From NCBI GenBank assembly GCA_903772945.1, contig CAICTM010000613.1, positions 1 through 56,563 on the forward strand: a DNA stretch of 56,563 bases, written 5' to 3'. This document shows, one piece after another, positions 31,269 to 43,290 of the stretch. Under the pieces are notes generated by a model that made no database searches, was not told the DNA's origin, and saw nothing but the letters and a program-made list of their open reading frames with translations. How positions within the stretch are numbered: the first letter of the stretch is position 1; the number at the start of each line of letters is the position of its first letter. The position numbers and the translations under genes were made by a program. Origin of the DNA: Seminavis robusta. Lineage: Eukaryota > Bacillariophyta > Bacillariophyceae > Naviculales > Naviculaceae.

Positions 31269-34200
31269 TCATCTGGGTGTATGAATCTCAGCCCCCAATT
31301 CATGCATTGTCTCTTGCAGAAAGCCGCGATTTGAGTCTGCTAGACTGTGTCTCAGGCTCTTATTCTCTCGTCGGGACTCCCGGGCCTTTTCTTTTGTGGC
31401 TTTCAATGCCGCCTTCAAGTCACGGTTTTTTCTCGCAAGCTTTTCGTAGGCACGTCGGGTCACATCCAACTCGATTTGCATACCAAGAAGGTCCATTTCG
31501 TCTCGCATATCGCCCATTGCGCCCGCTTTGGCACCTCCTCGGTTGAATTCCTTTTGCAACTGCTCCGCTGGACTCAAGTCTTCATCGTCGTCATCGTCCA
31601 TCAATTGTTCGTGCCCGTCTCGCACCCTGTAGTTTCTCATCCAGGGAAGAAGTGCCAATACGAAAAGAATGCGCCAATGGGCACCCGCTCGAGTGCAAAA
31701 CTGTTTGCCGTTGTTCAGCTTGAGCAGATACAGCAGGCCGAGACGCTCGATGAAAGGGTGGCGGTGCTGTCAAAAAGTACAAGGAAGGCACGAACGTCAT
31801 GCTGGGTGAGCGAACAATACAGCCAGAGTCACCGTTTTCAACAAGATGTAGATCGTCCAGTAGCCATATACTCACCGCTTCATGAAGGAGCAAGTCCTTA
31901 TAAAAGGCGTGGGGTGCGGGATCCAATGGGGAGTTCCCCACGTAGCCCACTCCTGGTGCAAACACAGGAGTATCAATTCTGGTTTCATCATGCGCGGCGG
32001 GAAAAAGTGAGAAAATGACGGGTGTTCTTGTCTATTACGAATGCTGATTCGTACGTACCTTCCAACATAGAAACCCGTCACAACTGAGGACAGAAACAGG
32101 ATGTTAGAATCGGGTGGTACTGCCGCCGCCATTTCTGTATTCGCTTTGTATCCTCATACCTATCAGCTTGATAAATCGTGATGTGACTGTTCCGGCTGAC
32201 AACCCAAGGCTCCAGCACTCAAGGATCACGTTGGTGAAGTTGGCAGCGGCTGGCCGCTTTCGGTAATAACCGCTGTACAAAGCGGAACGCAGAAACTTCA
32301 TGACAATGACCTTTAAGCCAATTGTAATTGCTAATCCAAAGTAGCCTGATAGTGCCGTGCATTTAACAATTGAGGGCGCACCGTGAGAGAACGAAACCCG
32401 ACCCAAGATCAACCCAAGATCAAGATGAAAAGAGTACACCGTACGTACCAGCAATGAACGTAAAAACGTAGCTGCGAGTCATCTGTTGCAAAGAGCAGAC
32501 CGAGCGGAGGTTGAGTTGTGATCCTCGACTTCGGATCGCTCAGTCTCAATGCAGTACGTACCGGCCATATCGTTACGAAGGCAACAATCCCAAAAATAGC
32601 AAAAGCAATGAGGGCAGTATAGAAACAGCCCCACAAGTTGCAACCAAAAAGAATAGAGGTGGCATCAGGCGATTTCCGGAACATGAGGAAGCCTTCGTAA
32701 TCACCCTTGAGACTGGGATTGAAACCAGAGCGTAGTTTGAGGACTGAAGACACAAAGGAAGGGACGTAGACACATGCAATAGCTGAGACACCAAGAAGGG
32801 CGCCGAACAAGCCAATCGACAAACCCAACCTAAACCTGTTAAAACAAAAGCAAGGGCAGAGACATGAGAATGCGCAAAGCTGATACGTTTGCTCACTCGT
32901 TCACGTCTACTCACTGCCAAGGGCTCAGGTCTAACATTTCAATAAGCTGGTTTGAGGAAGCTTGTTCGTTGTAGAAAGTCCCACTGGCATTGATCATCCA
33001 CTCCTCGTAACAGATCGAAGGAGATGTGAGCCCATTGGGAAGTTGGAAAGTCGAGCCGTTGAACTTGGGCATCTGTCCTTCATAGACCAACCCCCACTCC
33101 GCTATACCAAAGTGCGTTGCATTGATGTTATAAAGGTTAAAAAAGCCGTTTGTTGTCCTCTGCGGGGAATCGGGGGGCACAAAGTGAGTAGCAGCTTGAG
33201 ATTAGTGTATTCAATGTGATGAAGCTGCTTACATTCCAATTGGGATCGTAGACGTCTGGGTTCAACCCTTCACCGACTGTGTAGAGACACCCGTCATCTT
33301 TTGTTGTGACATTCTGGTTCAGAAATCGCATGACGGTAACATAAGTCGAAACCATTAGAAAAATAATAAAGAACTGCACAAAGTTGACCTGTTGGGTGGC
33401 CAAACGCAAGGAGAAAAAACCGTGAGTCTGGGGTCAAACAAGAAAAGCATCACTGAGAACCATTGTTGCAAAACTAACGGCTAGGAGACGCCCGTGGAGG
33501 AAGATTCCTTCTCGCTGTAAAAGTGTGCCATTCCAAAGCCCCCTTGCAGTCCAAAAGACACCACCTTGAACTGAAAGCAGATGCATCGCATGTTAGTCCT
33601 CCAAAAGAATCAAATTTCACTCGTATCATATGGTTACACACACCTTCCACTGTATCATTCATTCGATGGAAATTTAAGAGTGCTTTTGACATCGTACTTC
33701 CTTTGGCATTCTTCCTGCTCTTGCGTCCTTCTGAGCTGCTGCTTCGGTGCAGTACAGATGCAACACTTCTCACAGTCTCGGTTACGCTTGATAGTCTCAT
33801 TGACTTGAATTTGGGAGGGAGCTCGTGAAGAAACATGGCATGTTCCACAATTGTTTGAATCTTACTGGCAGCAGCGGATTTTATCGTCTTCTCCTTCTTG
33901 CCCATCCCTCCAGATTCCAAGCGCCCCACGGGGAAAAAGACACTCACCAAACGCGTGAGCTGCAGGAACAAGATGACAATTCCACCTAGAAAAGCTGTCC
34001 AATAAGCAGGTTGTTTGGATTCGATCTTGACCGTATCGAAGATTTCGTTCTTGGTTTCAACGGCGAAGGTAACAATAGTAACAATAACAACTACGGTCAT
34101 GGAAACGACGAGGCGGACCACCGTAAACACCTTCTCGAGAACGGTCTTTGTGGGCTGGTTGGTATTTCCAAGGCTGGATGCGGCGATATGTATTATGTGA

Positions 34201-35927
34201 GACATCAATCATAATATCATAATGCCATCACGATGGTCGTGACACACAAAATATTGACGTACCTCGCAAGGACGACCCATGTCAAGCCCATAATACTGAG
34301 CTCCGCAAAAACTGAAAAAGTCACGAGAGCCATGGGTGAGATTTCTGTTCAGTTCAGTCCGGGAGCTGCACTAGTGCCTCTAGTCCGGTAGATTGATTTG
34401 ATTTGAAATGATTCATCATTCGATTTGATTCCATGCGACGTAACGTACCTACAATCCAACTCAGCAATGATACACCAATCTTGCATCCCAGTTCACTCGT
34501 ACAGTTTGGGAATTGTTCCGTGGTGAATTTCAATCCTGTACCTGCCAAATAGGCAAAGTAAATCAAGACGGCTTCGACCCAAACTAAAGCAAACCAAGGT
34601 CCATTTCGATAATTGTCGGCGTTGTTGTCAATGCTGGCTGCCATGTATATTTTCTTGTATGGAACGGCATGAATATTCGAAACCACGGCATTGCTATCGT
34701 CCATATCGTCATTATTGCCCTGGTGGTGTTGCGGGATCATCGGCGCCGGCTTGGAAGGACGGCGCCGCCGATCCAGCATTTTGGACTTGCCGTAAAGGAC
34801 TTCTTCCCGGTACAAATGAGCTCGCATGGCGTCTTTAAAATGAGTGTTCTCCGAAGTATCAATTCGACTGGGATCCCAGAGTTGTGTATCTGCTGTGAGG
34901 GCATGCAAGAAAGCTGCCTTGTTCAAAAAGACTTCATCCGGCCCCTTGCCAGTATTACTCCCGCCCATGGCGTCCACCTTGGCAGCTCGAATCATTTCCT
35001 GTATCAGTTCGTGTGGTACGTCAAACTCCCCAAAGGTCTCCAAGATTCGTCTCAATATTTTGGGCGTGAGGAGGATCCCATTGTTCTCGGCATCCACACT
35101 GTCCTCACCTTCTTCCAACTGGAACTCTCCAATGAGGTTTCGAAGTGCCAACTCTAGGACATGACCGACCAGTTCTCGAGCATGTTCTTCTCGTTCATTC
35201 TGTTCTTCCATGGCTTTGGCACGAAAGCTACCTAACATGCTCTTTCCTCGGCTCATGACGAGATTCTTGTCGGCTTGGTTGCCCTGACGGAGAAAGGGGA
35301 TCATCAGTAGAGCTAGCAATTGACACACGTCCAGCACTGGTTGAAGGTCTTCTTCGTCTTCTTCTTCACTATCGGATGGATCTCCTCCTTCGTCCTCAAA
35401 GGACTCTTTGGAAAGTCGTTTCTTGGCAAATAGTTTGGACAAGGGATTACTACTAGTACTTTTGGGAGCTTGTTCCACATCCTCCGTGCCTTCAGTGACT
35501 GTGGGGGTTTCGGATGGTGGCGCAATGGGAAGTGATCCACCCATTTCCAGTACAATCGAGCTCATTACAACATCTTCTTCCACTCGTATGCCGTGTCGAC
35601 TCGACAGAAAGTACATAATGTCCCTGGCTGCGCGAGAAAGGGGGTGGGAATGTGAGAACAAATAAACATCGCTCCTGTCCTCCGAATCAAACGGATGACA
35701 GCTACAGTACCTTCATCCCCACTGACCTTGAATGGTTCCATTTTGACGCAAGGGTTCTCCAGTTTGATGAAGAGCCGAGATGTATTCCAACTCTTTGGTG
35801 TCCGCAAAGGGACCCTGATGACGAAGAGGTTGAGGAACAGAGTGGGATATCAGACGGGGTATACCGACAACACAAAATCATCTTCTCTTTATCTTACCAC
35901 AGGGCGGGCAAACTGGATTCCCACCAT
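31269..35927 (-). CDS. Large multi-pass membrane protein, 1175 aa, fourteen exons; paralogue of the gene at 10050-14406
   Basis: Exons in coding order: 35927-35898, 35814-35727, 35627-34449, 34311-34263, 34173-33644, 33570-33479, 33427-33233, 33159-32915, 32835-32562, 32482-32449, 32345-32160, 32083-32059, 31978-31876, 31766-31269. Every junction is GT..AG and the phases close to one frame of 3528 nt. Exons of 25, 30, 34 and 49 nt were found by matching the paralogue. Shared blocks: MVG..GIQF.RPVG, ELEYI.ALHQT, SSRHGI.V, LLMIPFLR, DNYR..WF, SFVS.VLK.R.G, GRID.PVFAPGVGYVG, HEA|HRHP, ERLGL.YLLKL and the coiled coil EMDLLGMQIELDVTRRA. About ten membrane helices are predicted by eye. The extracellular loop is shorter (NATHF, NGSTF) and lacks the five-fold NST array. 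Exon 6-7 (HGRLLA|THGFF) is the least certain join. Function unknown. Confidence 0.78.
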
Positions 35928-36495
35928 TGTCTACCGCTGATGATATATTATGATCTCTCTTTCTGTCGTCTTGATGCTTCCTTATTCTTCCTTTGAGATG
36001 CCAAACTCAGGGTTGTGGACGAGTGTTTTCTCATGCATCATCTCCAGGGACATTCCTTCCGAAGACGAGTTTGGTTGAGAGATCTGGGTAGAAAGTACAT
36101 GTACCTTCTAAAATAGTTCTTACGGTAGGACGTCTCGTACCAGTCATTATAGTAAGGACAATGAACTGGCAAAAGTCCGAGGGCATTATTTATTTTAGAG
36201 CCCGATCCCAATCCCGCTGTGGTACCAGTTCTTCCTTCTTTCGGCCAACGACTTGCCAGTTAGTCCAGTCCGAGGCTTTGGGAGCCCTCGAGCTCTGGAG
36301 TTGGGATCGATGCAGTCAAAGCCACCCGATGCAGCTAACTGTTAGCTTCAGTGGTAGGTAGAGACATTGTAGGCAGAGACCCAATTCCAGAAACATCTGG
36401 TCGGTTCTGTTAGTCTAGGTAGTGTCAGAAGCAAACTGGACTGCTCTATTAGCTAGAATATAAAAAACTATTGAAAGTTCTATGATGGAATCACA
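35928..36495. other. Gene-free interval
   Basis: Promoter side of the 14-exon gene and 3' flank of the broken LRR gene. No coding frame supported. Confidence 0.5.
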
Positions 36496-38523
36496 CTATG
36501 GAACAGCTGCTTCATCTCTGGGTGCACAGCTGCAATCGCAATCACGGCAGTGGTTGGATGTGTTTGGAGTGATCACGGGGCAATACAGGTCAATGTAAGT
36601 CATGTTGACCCAGCACCCCCCAAACTCTTCTGGAAACACATCAAAATCTGTGACATTGCCACTGTCCGAGTTGATCACCAGGCCCTCGTTCCCTCTCACA
36701 TCCCATCCAAACAACTCTGGCAAATTGTCTCCATTTATCTCTGTCGGGATTGTTCCGGTGAGCATGTTGTCGCCAAGAAATACCTGAGTTGCGGTCGAAA
36801 GAAGCCCAATCTCTGAAGGGATTGGGCCAGTTAAAGCATTGCGTTTTAGCTCCAGAACTCTAAGGCGGTTTGTAAGCAGGCCAACTTCTGTGCAAATCGT
36901 TCCAGTGATACCAACATTAAAGACCATGAATCGTTTCAGAATATGCAACTTTCCAATTTCGGATGGAATCTGTGATTGCGAGTTATTTGTGAGTCAAACA
37001 ACTAGTGCTGAACATGGTACAGGTACATGTACAAGCATCACCCACCCACGTACCATGCCTGAGAAATGATTTGGCGGATGCGCAAGTTGGAAGTCCCACA
37101 TGTTAGTAAGCTGACCAATCTTAGTAGAAAGTGTCCCTTCCAATGAATTAGTAAACAAGTAGAGAGTCCTGAGGTAGGTGATATTGTAGAGCTCTTCTGG
37201 ACTTGTTCCTGTAAACATGTTCTGATCCAGCATTAGAGTCCTCAATGAGGCATTGAGCAATCCCAGCTCAGAAGGAATGCTGCAAGTAAATGCATTGGCG
37301 GAAACAACTAGGAAATGAATCTTTGTCAGCAGACCCAGCTCCGTGGGTAGAGTCCCCGTGTGGGAACAATAAGGCAGAGCAATGAATTCCAAGTTCGTGA
37401 GAACACCTATTTCAGTTGGGATGCTGCCCCTCAGTTTGGGGTTCACGTAGGCAGAGATGCTTCGCAAGGACTGCAAAAATGATATTTCCATTGGAAAAGT
37501 CCCATCCAATTGGTTTGTGTACATCCATAGATGTTTAAAGGAAGACTCATGAGTCAAGGTGGCAGTTGTGGGCACGGTCACATTGGGTGGCAGCTCACAG
37601 GGATTCTTATTGACCATCTGATCATAGTCTTCGAGGTAGGTAACTTGATCATCTGGTTGAGCAAAGGCAATATCATCTTTAGCGAACCAATGACATTCAT
37701 GATGGTTGTAGTCCAGCCATTTCTCATTGTTTCCCCAGGATACATTCCATTGGTAGAATAGTAGAAAGTTGCCAGAGCAAATCGCTGTAGAAACCTTTGG
37801 TCATCTTGCAAATATATCTCCAAAAATGGATCTTGTAGGGTCCATTCAAGTGCCTGACTTTGGGGAGATGCCGTTATGTTACTGCTATGGTCTGCAATTG
37901 CAGCCCTGACAGTAGTGTCGGGAAGCACAGTCTGGAGAATAAAACCTCTTGTAGTGAATACAGTTGGTGGTGCTGTTGGTGGCACAGTTGGCATGGCAGT
38001 GGCCTCTTCTGATGACGGGAGCCCATTGTTCTTGACGCCCACAAAAAGGCCCACAACTGTACAGAGAGCAGCCACCAAAAGCAGTCCTACTCCCAGTGGC
38101 CTATAAGGAACCAGTTCGTGATTCCTAGATTTTGGTTCCACTGCTCTTGCTTCTGTCAGAACTAGCTCAGGGTCTTCATCATTTACAGCTCTGGCTTCCA
38201 CCAGCCCTCCTTCCCGGCCACCAAAAGGCTGTGCATTCTCACTGTTTCCACTTGGCAGGTTTCCAAGTTCCCACATAATAGAAGACTCTGGGTTCTGATG
38301 AGAATTCACACCAGCCAGCAGCTGCATAAGCCCCTGGTTCTGGATTTGTCTGGACATTTCTACCTCTTTGAAGTCTGGTGGCCGCTGGTGGTTCTGGTGC
38401 TTGTGTCTGTGATAGTCTGAAGGTTGCTGATCCAGTAATATCCCATGGTGCATCTACAATGCGACTTTCTTGCTGGTCTTCCTCTTCTTGCTCAATTCTA
38501 TTGTTCTTTTCCGTTCGAGTTGG
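36496..38523 (-). pseudogene. 5'-truncated, frame-broken copy of the LRR membrane protein at 45426-48077
   Basis: On the minus strand it aligns at roughly 90 percent with 46055-48077: the same membrane helix (GVGLLLVAALCTVVGLFVG), the same TTRGFILQTVLPDTT juxtamembrane part, LRR units (GSIPTEIGVLTNLEF) and C-terminal CSCAP. The intron is kept at the same place (37053-36970, 84 nt against 75 nt). Breaks: a 4-bp GCTG gain near 38311-38320, a one-base loss near 37745 (GGAATGTATC for GGAAATGTGAC), and loss of about 210 N-terminal codons beyond 38523. A few LRR residues also differ (CSIPSEL for GSIPSEL). A shorter protein from an ATG inside the copy would still be cut by the second break. Confidence 0.75.
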
Positions 38524-40426
38524 AGGCTTTTAAAACACGGCAGCATCTGCAGTGAAGCCAATTTAACATTGGCACTTGTCATCGCCATTCACAGTCGATT
38601 ATGTCACCAGTACTCAGGTGCCCCAGGCGTGCGGAAACTGGTACTCCGGAGCAGTACTACTATCTCGCTACATCTACGTGTACATGTAGTTTGTTGGCCG
38701 GCTCCTGGAACATCCCTCAGTCCCACCATTTCTCGTGAGGCCGCCGCTTCTTCAAACAGGATCGCCACCGGAGCTATCATAGCTCGACTGCTCGATGCCT
38801 ACTCTACTAGCTAGCTAGCTAATAGCTATTCTAGCAATACAAGTGCATCAAGTCGCCTTGCTTTTCATCCAGTTTCTCTTCCAGGTAGGTGCTCTACGGT
38901 ATTCATTGGACATGTACCGCATCCCAAAAACACAGTTTCCAGCCAAAGAAAAAGCAAACAAGTCCCTACTACTAGCTAGCTAGTACACCATCGCACCAGA
39001 CCCAATCGTCGGGGTTATTCTCACGGCACATTCCAGTCCATCTGGGCGTCATTGGACCAACCCTATCTCTAATGTAGAATATTGATCGGTACAGAATCAA
39101 ATCTTCATCGAATCGAATCCTTCCGCTCATTTTTCTTGCTAGCTAGCTAGCTATTAATAGTAGCTAGCTGGACAGCAGGTCAACAGCACCACAATGTAGC
39201 AGGCCCACCCACTTCTGCCTAAAAATTTAGTCATCACCAATGAGATGGCGGATACGGTATACGGTATACAATGTGCACATCTGGCCAGCCCAAACAGTAT
39301 ACCGTTTACCGCAGTTTTTCTCTTTATATTTTTGTAAAGAGAATTCAACACGGTTTACCGTGTACCGTTTCAATTATTTTGTGTACTGTTTACCGTTTAC
39401 CGTTTATCTGCTGTGGCTTTGGGTTGTGCCTTGCTTCTTTGGAAACATTGCAGGAGGGAGGATACCATTTATCATATATCGTAAATCAACTTTAATTTGT
39501 AAAACCGTAAACCGTATATCGTACACAGATATTGTCCTCTTTTGAACAAGTCAATGTATGAACGGTAAACGGTAAACGGTAAACAGTAAATTGTTCCCAC
39601 GATGAACCGTAAACGGTATGGGCAGCAGGAAACTACATTGATCAAACAGTATGCAATACAGTACAGATCAGAATTTGATTTTTACAGTGGAAGCACTTTG
39701 AATCAAGCAGCTTCTTCTTGTGGAGTAGTGGTAGATGGTATGACCACTACTAGCTAGTAGTAATCACAAGGAGATGGCAACAACAACAACACTGTTTGCT
39801 GTTGATGCAGAGGACTTGTGTTTTTTTTTCCTTCTTCCTTGATTGAGTCACTAGCAAACCAAGACTAAACTGGCTAGCTACATTGTGGTGCTGTTGACCC
39901 CCTGTCTAGCTAGCACATAGGTACAGTGGCTCATTTCAGTACAGTACTACCGCTAGCTACAGTACCGTAGTACATGTATGCATACCACAAGACAGAACCG
40001 GTACGTCCGATTGTACAGCACCGGTGAAGTCGGTGAAGGATTGAGAAAGAGAACATGGTCTTTCTCAACCCAAGACTTATTGTTCTTCTGTAAAATGTTT
40101 CTTTAATTAATTCATTAGACTTAGTCATGGCTTCTCTTTCTGAGTCATTGGAGTCATTTTGAAACGCAACATTGATTTCGTGACCTACTTAAATCGTGCA
40201 TACACTACTCTGCCCGTTTCCTCTCCAAGCAAGGGCAACTGCGACATAAGCATACTGTAGCAACAAGGAATTCAAGAAGAACACACATCACCTTGCCTTT
40301 CACCTTTTGACTTGGGGTCTCTGGAGAGGTCGCTTCTTCACAACATTATATTCTAATCTTCTGGTCTCGTCAAACTCGACATTACAGTATTGCATCGACT
40401 CGACTCAACTCGACTGTCACTCCACC
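38524..40426. other. Gene-free interval with foldback repeats
   Basis: No coding frame supported. It contains several CTAGCTAG clusters (38810, 38970, 39140, 39850), the ACCGTTTA/TAAACGGT foldback at 39251-39622, and the promoter of the LRR gene at 40427. Confidence 0.55.
39251..39622. repeat. Foldback cluster of ACCGTTTA / TAAACGGT inverted repeats
   Basis: A 23-bp word at 39384-39406 (TACTGTTTACCGTTTACCG...) is perfectly complementary to 39566-39588. Outside it lie further copies (GGTATACGGTATAC at the left, CCGTAAACCG and GAACCGTAAACGG at the right). The region could fold into a large imperfect cruciform. It may be a foldback transposon; no coding capacity. Confidence 0.6.
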
Positions 40427-42085
40427 ATGCCAACAGCAGCAGCAGAGGATGTGGAAGAGAAAGGGGCAGAATCAATCCCAGCCGTCGACTTGGCAGAGGA
40501 GGAGCAAGTCGGCGATACCACTACTACTCGCATTTCACAAGGTGAAGATGCCAATGAGAAAGCCGAAGAAGAAGTGATACTATCCAAAGATGACGGAACG
40601 ACGGATGCCGCCAGCTCTGAACTGCCGAATAGTAATCCATCGGATGAGACTAGAATAAAAAAGAGTCCGACCCGTGCCGCCTCTTTCAACGATTTCCCAA
40701 TGCCGCTTCCTACACGAAAACAGCACGAGCAGCAAGCTCCCGGCGCCTATGCCGTTGTCCGAATGCGACCCGTACAACAACAACAACAACAACAACAAGA
40801 TGACAGCACACATGACGATGATGACGATGAGGAAGCCGCCATGAACGAAGGGGCGCCGCTCGATGCCGCATTGGTGGATTCCAATCACGACGAAAGACTG
40901 GCCATGACAGAGGACTTGCCTACTAGTAGTAGCAGGGCAGCAGTCACCACGTTGGTACAAGCCCAAGTACTGCCGGAACGAACCGAGTCCGAACGCCGCG
41001 CCAAAAACTTTGTTTTGTGGGGATTTGCCGTGGCGGCTCTGTTGGTGGTTCTCATGGGAGTTGTCTTTGGAATTGGTGACAGCAAAGAAGAGGATTCCAC
41101 CACCACACTTGATCCTCCCACAGAGCAAACAACTTCCACCAATAGTATTATTATTTGGTATCCACCTTTTCAAGAAACTCTTCCTGCCTCCACACGCAAG
41201 GCAATCGCCAGCGATTACACCAGTGATCAGTATCGTGGCAATGCCTGGATGCAAAACGATCCCCATCTAGATTCCTATCCTCCCAATCGGCAACTGCAAC
41301 GGTTTGCCCTCGTCACCACCTTTTACGGCACACACGGAGACCACTGGTTTCACAACGATCATTGGCTCGACTATGATGTTTCCGAATGCGACTGGTTTAC
41401 ACAGAGTTTTGACACCATTTGTGACGAACACCACAATCTTCTCACGATTGATTTGCATCACAACAATTTGCAGGGGACCATTCCCCAAGAAGCCCAATTC
41501 ATTCCGCATTTGCAATACTCGGACATGTCGTACAATCAAATTGCTGGTGGGTTGCCCAACTTTGTCAGCAATGACCAGTTACAGGTCATCAAGGTATCGC
41601 ACAATCAAATGGCAGGTCCACTGGTGAGCCAAGCGGGATTCTCGGCATTTGATTTGCGCGTTATTGAACTGGATGGCAATGCCTTTTCGGGATATATTGC
41701 TCCCGTGTATCAGTATCTGCCGCGACTGGAACGAATCAACTTGACATCCAATGCCTTTACGGGGACGTTGCCAGAGGAACTGGTGTACGCGACAAACCTG
41801 GCATATGCGGGTCTTGGACACAACCAGTATCATGGGGAGATACCGTCCTCTTTTGGAATCCTGACGGCATTGGAAGGATTGGATGTATCGGGAATGGAAG
41901 GTATCCATGGAACTCTTCCATCCGAACTGGGCACCATGGTGGCCTTGCGACAGTTGGACATTACTGGGACGAACATTACAGGAGTGGTCCCGGAGGCTGT
42001 CTGTGACTTGGTACCAGAGGGACTGGTACTGAAAATAGATTGTGACAAGGATGACCTGCAGTGTTGTTCTGATAATAGTATCTAA
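40427..42085 (+). CDS. LRR membrane protein with long cytosolic N-terminus (552 aa)
   Basis: Single exon. The ATG at 40427 (MPTAAAEDVEEKG) is the first in frame; upstream codons lack ATG. Residues 1-190 are acidic and low-complexity, with a PGAYAVV motif, a Gln run and an Asp run. One membrane helix lies at about 195-218 (VLWGFAVAALLVVLMGVVFG). There is no N-terminal signal, so an N-in, C-out topology is likely. After a QRFALVTTFYGTHGDHWFHNDHWL block, plant-type LRR units fill about 338-540 (LLTIDLHHNNLQGTIP, FTGTLPEEL, IHGTLPSELG), closing with a Cys-rich end (CDKDDLQCC). No kinase domain is present. It shares the N-terminal motif, the FALATFYYSTNG-like block and topology with the gene at 45426, so it is a distant paralogue. 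A ligand-binding or adhesion role is inferred. Confidence 0.85.
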   Translation: MPTAAAEDVEEKGAESIPAVDLAEEEQVGDTTTTRISQGEDANEKAEEEVILSKDDGTTDAASSELPNSNPSDETRIKKSPTRAASFNDFPMPLPTRKQHEQQAPGAYAVVRMRPVQQQQQQQQDDSTHDDDDDEEAAMNEGAPLDAALVDSNHDERLAMTEDLPTSSSRAAVTTLVQAQVLPERTESERRAKNFVLWGFAVAALLVVLMGVVFGIGDSKEEDSTTTLDPPTEQTTSTNSIIIWYPPFQETLPASTRKAIASDYTSDQYRGNAWMQNDPHLDSYPPNRQLQRFALVTTFYGTHGDHWFHNDHWLDYDVSECDWFTQSFDTICDEHHNLLTIDLHHNNLQGTIPQEAQFIPHLQYSDMSYNQIAGGLPNFVSNDQLQVIKVSHNQMAGPLVSQAGFSAFDLRVIELDGNAFSGYIAPVYQYLPRLERINLTSNAFTGTLPEELVYATNLAYAGLGHNQYHGEIPSSFGILTALEGLDVSGMEGIHGTLPSELGTMVALRQLDITGTNITGVVPEAVCDLVPEGLVLKIDCDKDDLQCCSDNSI

Positions 42086-42372
42086 GATGAGGGTGGGTTC
42101 AGTGAGGTTAAGTGAAGAGTTGGTCAAGTGCACCTCTTTGATCCCGATCCAAGGACACGCCGCGACTACTCGTACAATATGCCATACTAGTAGGCTTCAA
42201 AAGTCTGAGAGAGGCAATTGGGCTTTAATAGTGTCGCATCACTTTGCTGCCTAGTTTACGTCACAAAATGTGAATTACGGTGCTCATGTAGCCTGATAGT
42301 TGTAGTTTGTTGAATCCGTTGGATGTTGCCAGTTTGCTGTGTACCGTACAAATGCGGTATGGACGCCACCTA
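42086..42372. other. Short interval between convergent genes
   Basis: 3' ends of the LRR gene (plus) and the secreted protein gene (minus); nothing else seen. Confidence 0.5.
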
Positions 42373-43290
42373 TTATGCACGCTTCCGACGTGTCTCTAGC
42401 TCTTCCTTGACCACCAGAATATCCAGATTCAATGATAGCATTTCTGTGGAGAGCGAGCATACCGACTCGGCAAACCTGTTGGTGTTCATGTAGGTGGCCC
42501 TCGTTTCGGCCTCATTCACGAGAGTGTCGTGTTTTTGCGCAAAGGCAATGTTGGTGCGCATTTCCGCTTGCGTTCCCCGCGCCACTCCTTGTGCAATGCC
42601 ACACGTGAGACTGTTGATACCGTCCAAAATGGCTCCTTGTTTGACAACCACAAAATCTGGAATGGAAAGAAGATCTGCCACGCCATCAAAGTAGCCTTCG
42701 CACAGAACGCCATGATACTCTGCCTCGAGGGCATCATCCAACACCACTTGTGCTTGTTGGATCACCTTTTTAGGATCGGTACGGGACGTATAGGGCGCTC
42801 CGTCCGGCAAGTAGGCATCAATGTTGCCGGATACCGCATAGGCGGTATACACCGAGCCTCCATCACCCGTTCCAGGATATCCCGCATCCACAGGTTCCGA
42901 AGAACAGGCAGCTTCTTCTTGCAGGCGGCGTTTCTTCTTGGGTGGTTCTGGCCGATAGTTTTCGCGTAGCTTTCGGTTGTGTTCTTGTTGTTGGTTGGCA
43001 TGGCACACTCGATCAATACCTTCCTTGCCAAAGGACATGAAAACAGCGACGGAAAGCTCGTCCTGGGAAACGTCTTCAATGGCTGCTTCGATTGTGGTGT
43101 TGATGTGATGGGTCAGTTTGTCTTCGCCAATGAGATTCTTCAAGCAGTCGAGACCTCGGGCACCGTGCTTGAGTCCTTCGGAAGACGACTTTCCTCCACG
43201 AAACGAATAGACATTGGAAGACTTGGCATCGACGTTGATCGAGAAGAGGGCCGCGGCAAGAACTACTGCAAGATGGAATGAATGCATCAT
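42373..43290 (-). CDS. Secreted protein of unknown function (305 aa), minus-strand partner of a divergent pair
   Basis: Single exon from ATG 43290. A signal peptide (HLAVVLAAALFSINVDA) is clear, with no other membrane helix, so the product is secreted or lumenal. A basic stretch (PPKKKRRLQ) at about 135 could be a processing site. The C-terminal half has AYAVSGNIDAYLPDG, ADLLSIPDFVVVKQGAILDGINSLTCG, then HDTLVNEAETRATYMNTNR and CSLSTEMLS. These positions line up with the divergent neighbour at 43676-44665 (DHYLPDG, ALADVPF, ESIMSFSCG, HDHVVDGTEVGAIYLN, CALQTAM), so the two are old paralogues. Conserved Cys residues suggest disulphides. I do not recognise the family. Confidence 0.82.
   Translation of the reverse strand: MMHSFHLAVVLAAALFSINVDAKSSNVYSFRGGKSSSEGLKHGARGLDCLKNLIGEDKLTHHINTTIEAAIEDVSQDELSVAVFMSFGKEGIDRVCHANQQQEHNRKLRENYRPEPPKKKRRLQEEAACSSEPVDAGYPGTGDGGSVYTAYAVSGNIDAYLPDGAPYTSRTDPKKVIQQAQVVLDDALEAEYHGVLCEGYFDGVADLLSIPDFVVVKQGAILDGINSLTCGIAQGVARGTQAEMRTNIAFAQKHDTLVNEAETRATYMNTNRFAESVCSLSTEMLSLNLDILVVKEELETRRKRA

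Noticed and set aside
40580..41266. 228-codon minus-strand frame
   Set aside because: Antisense of the LRR protein N-terminus; no domain, and the sense strand is clearly coding.
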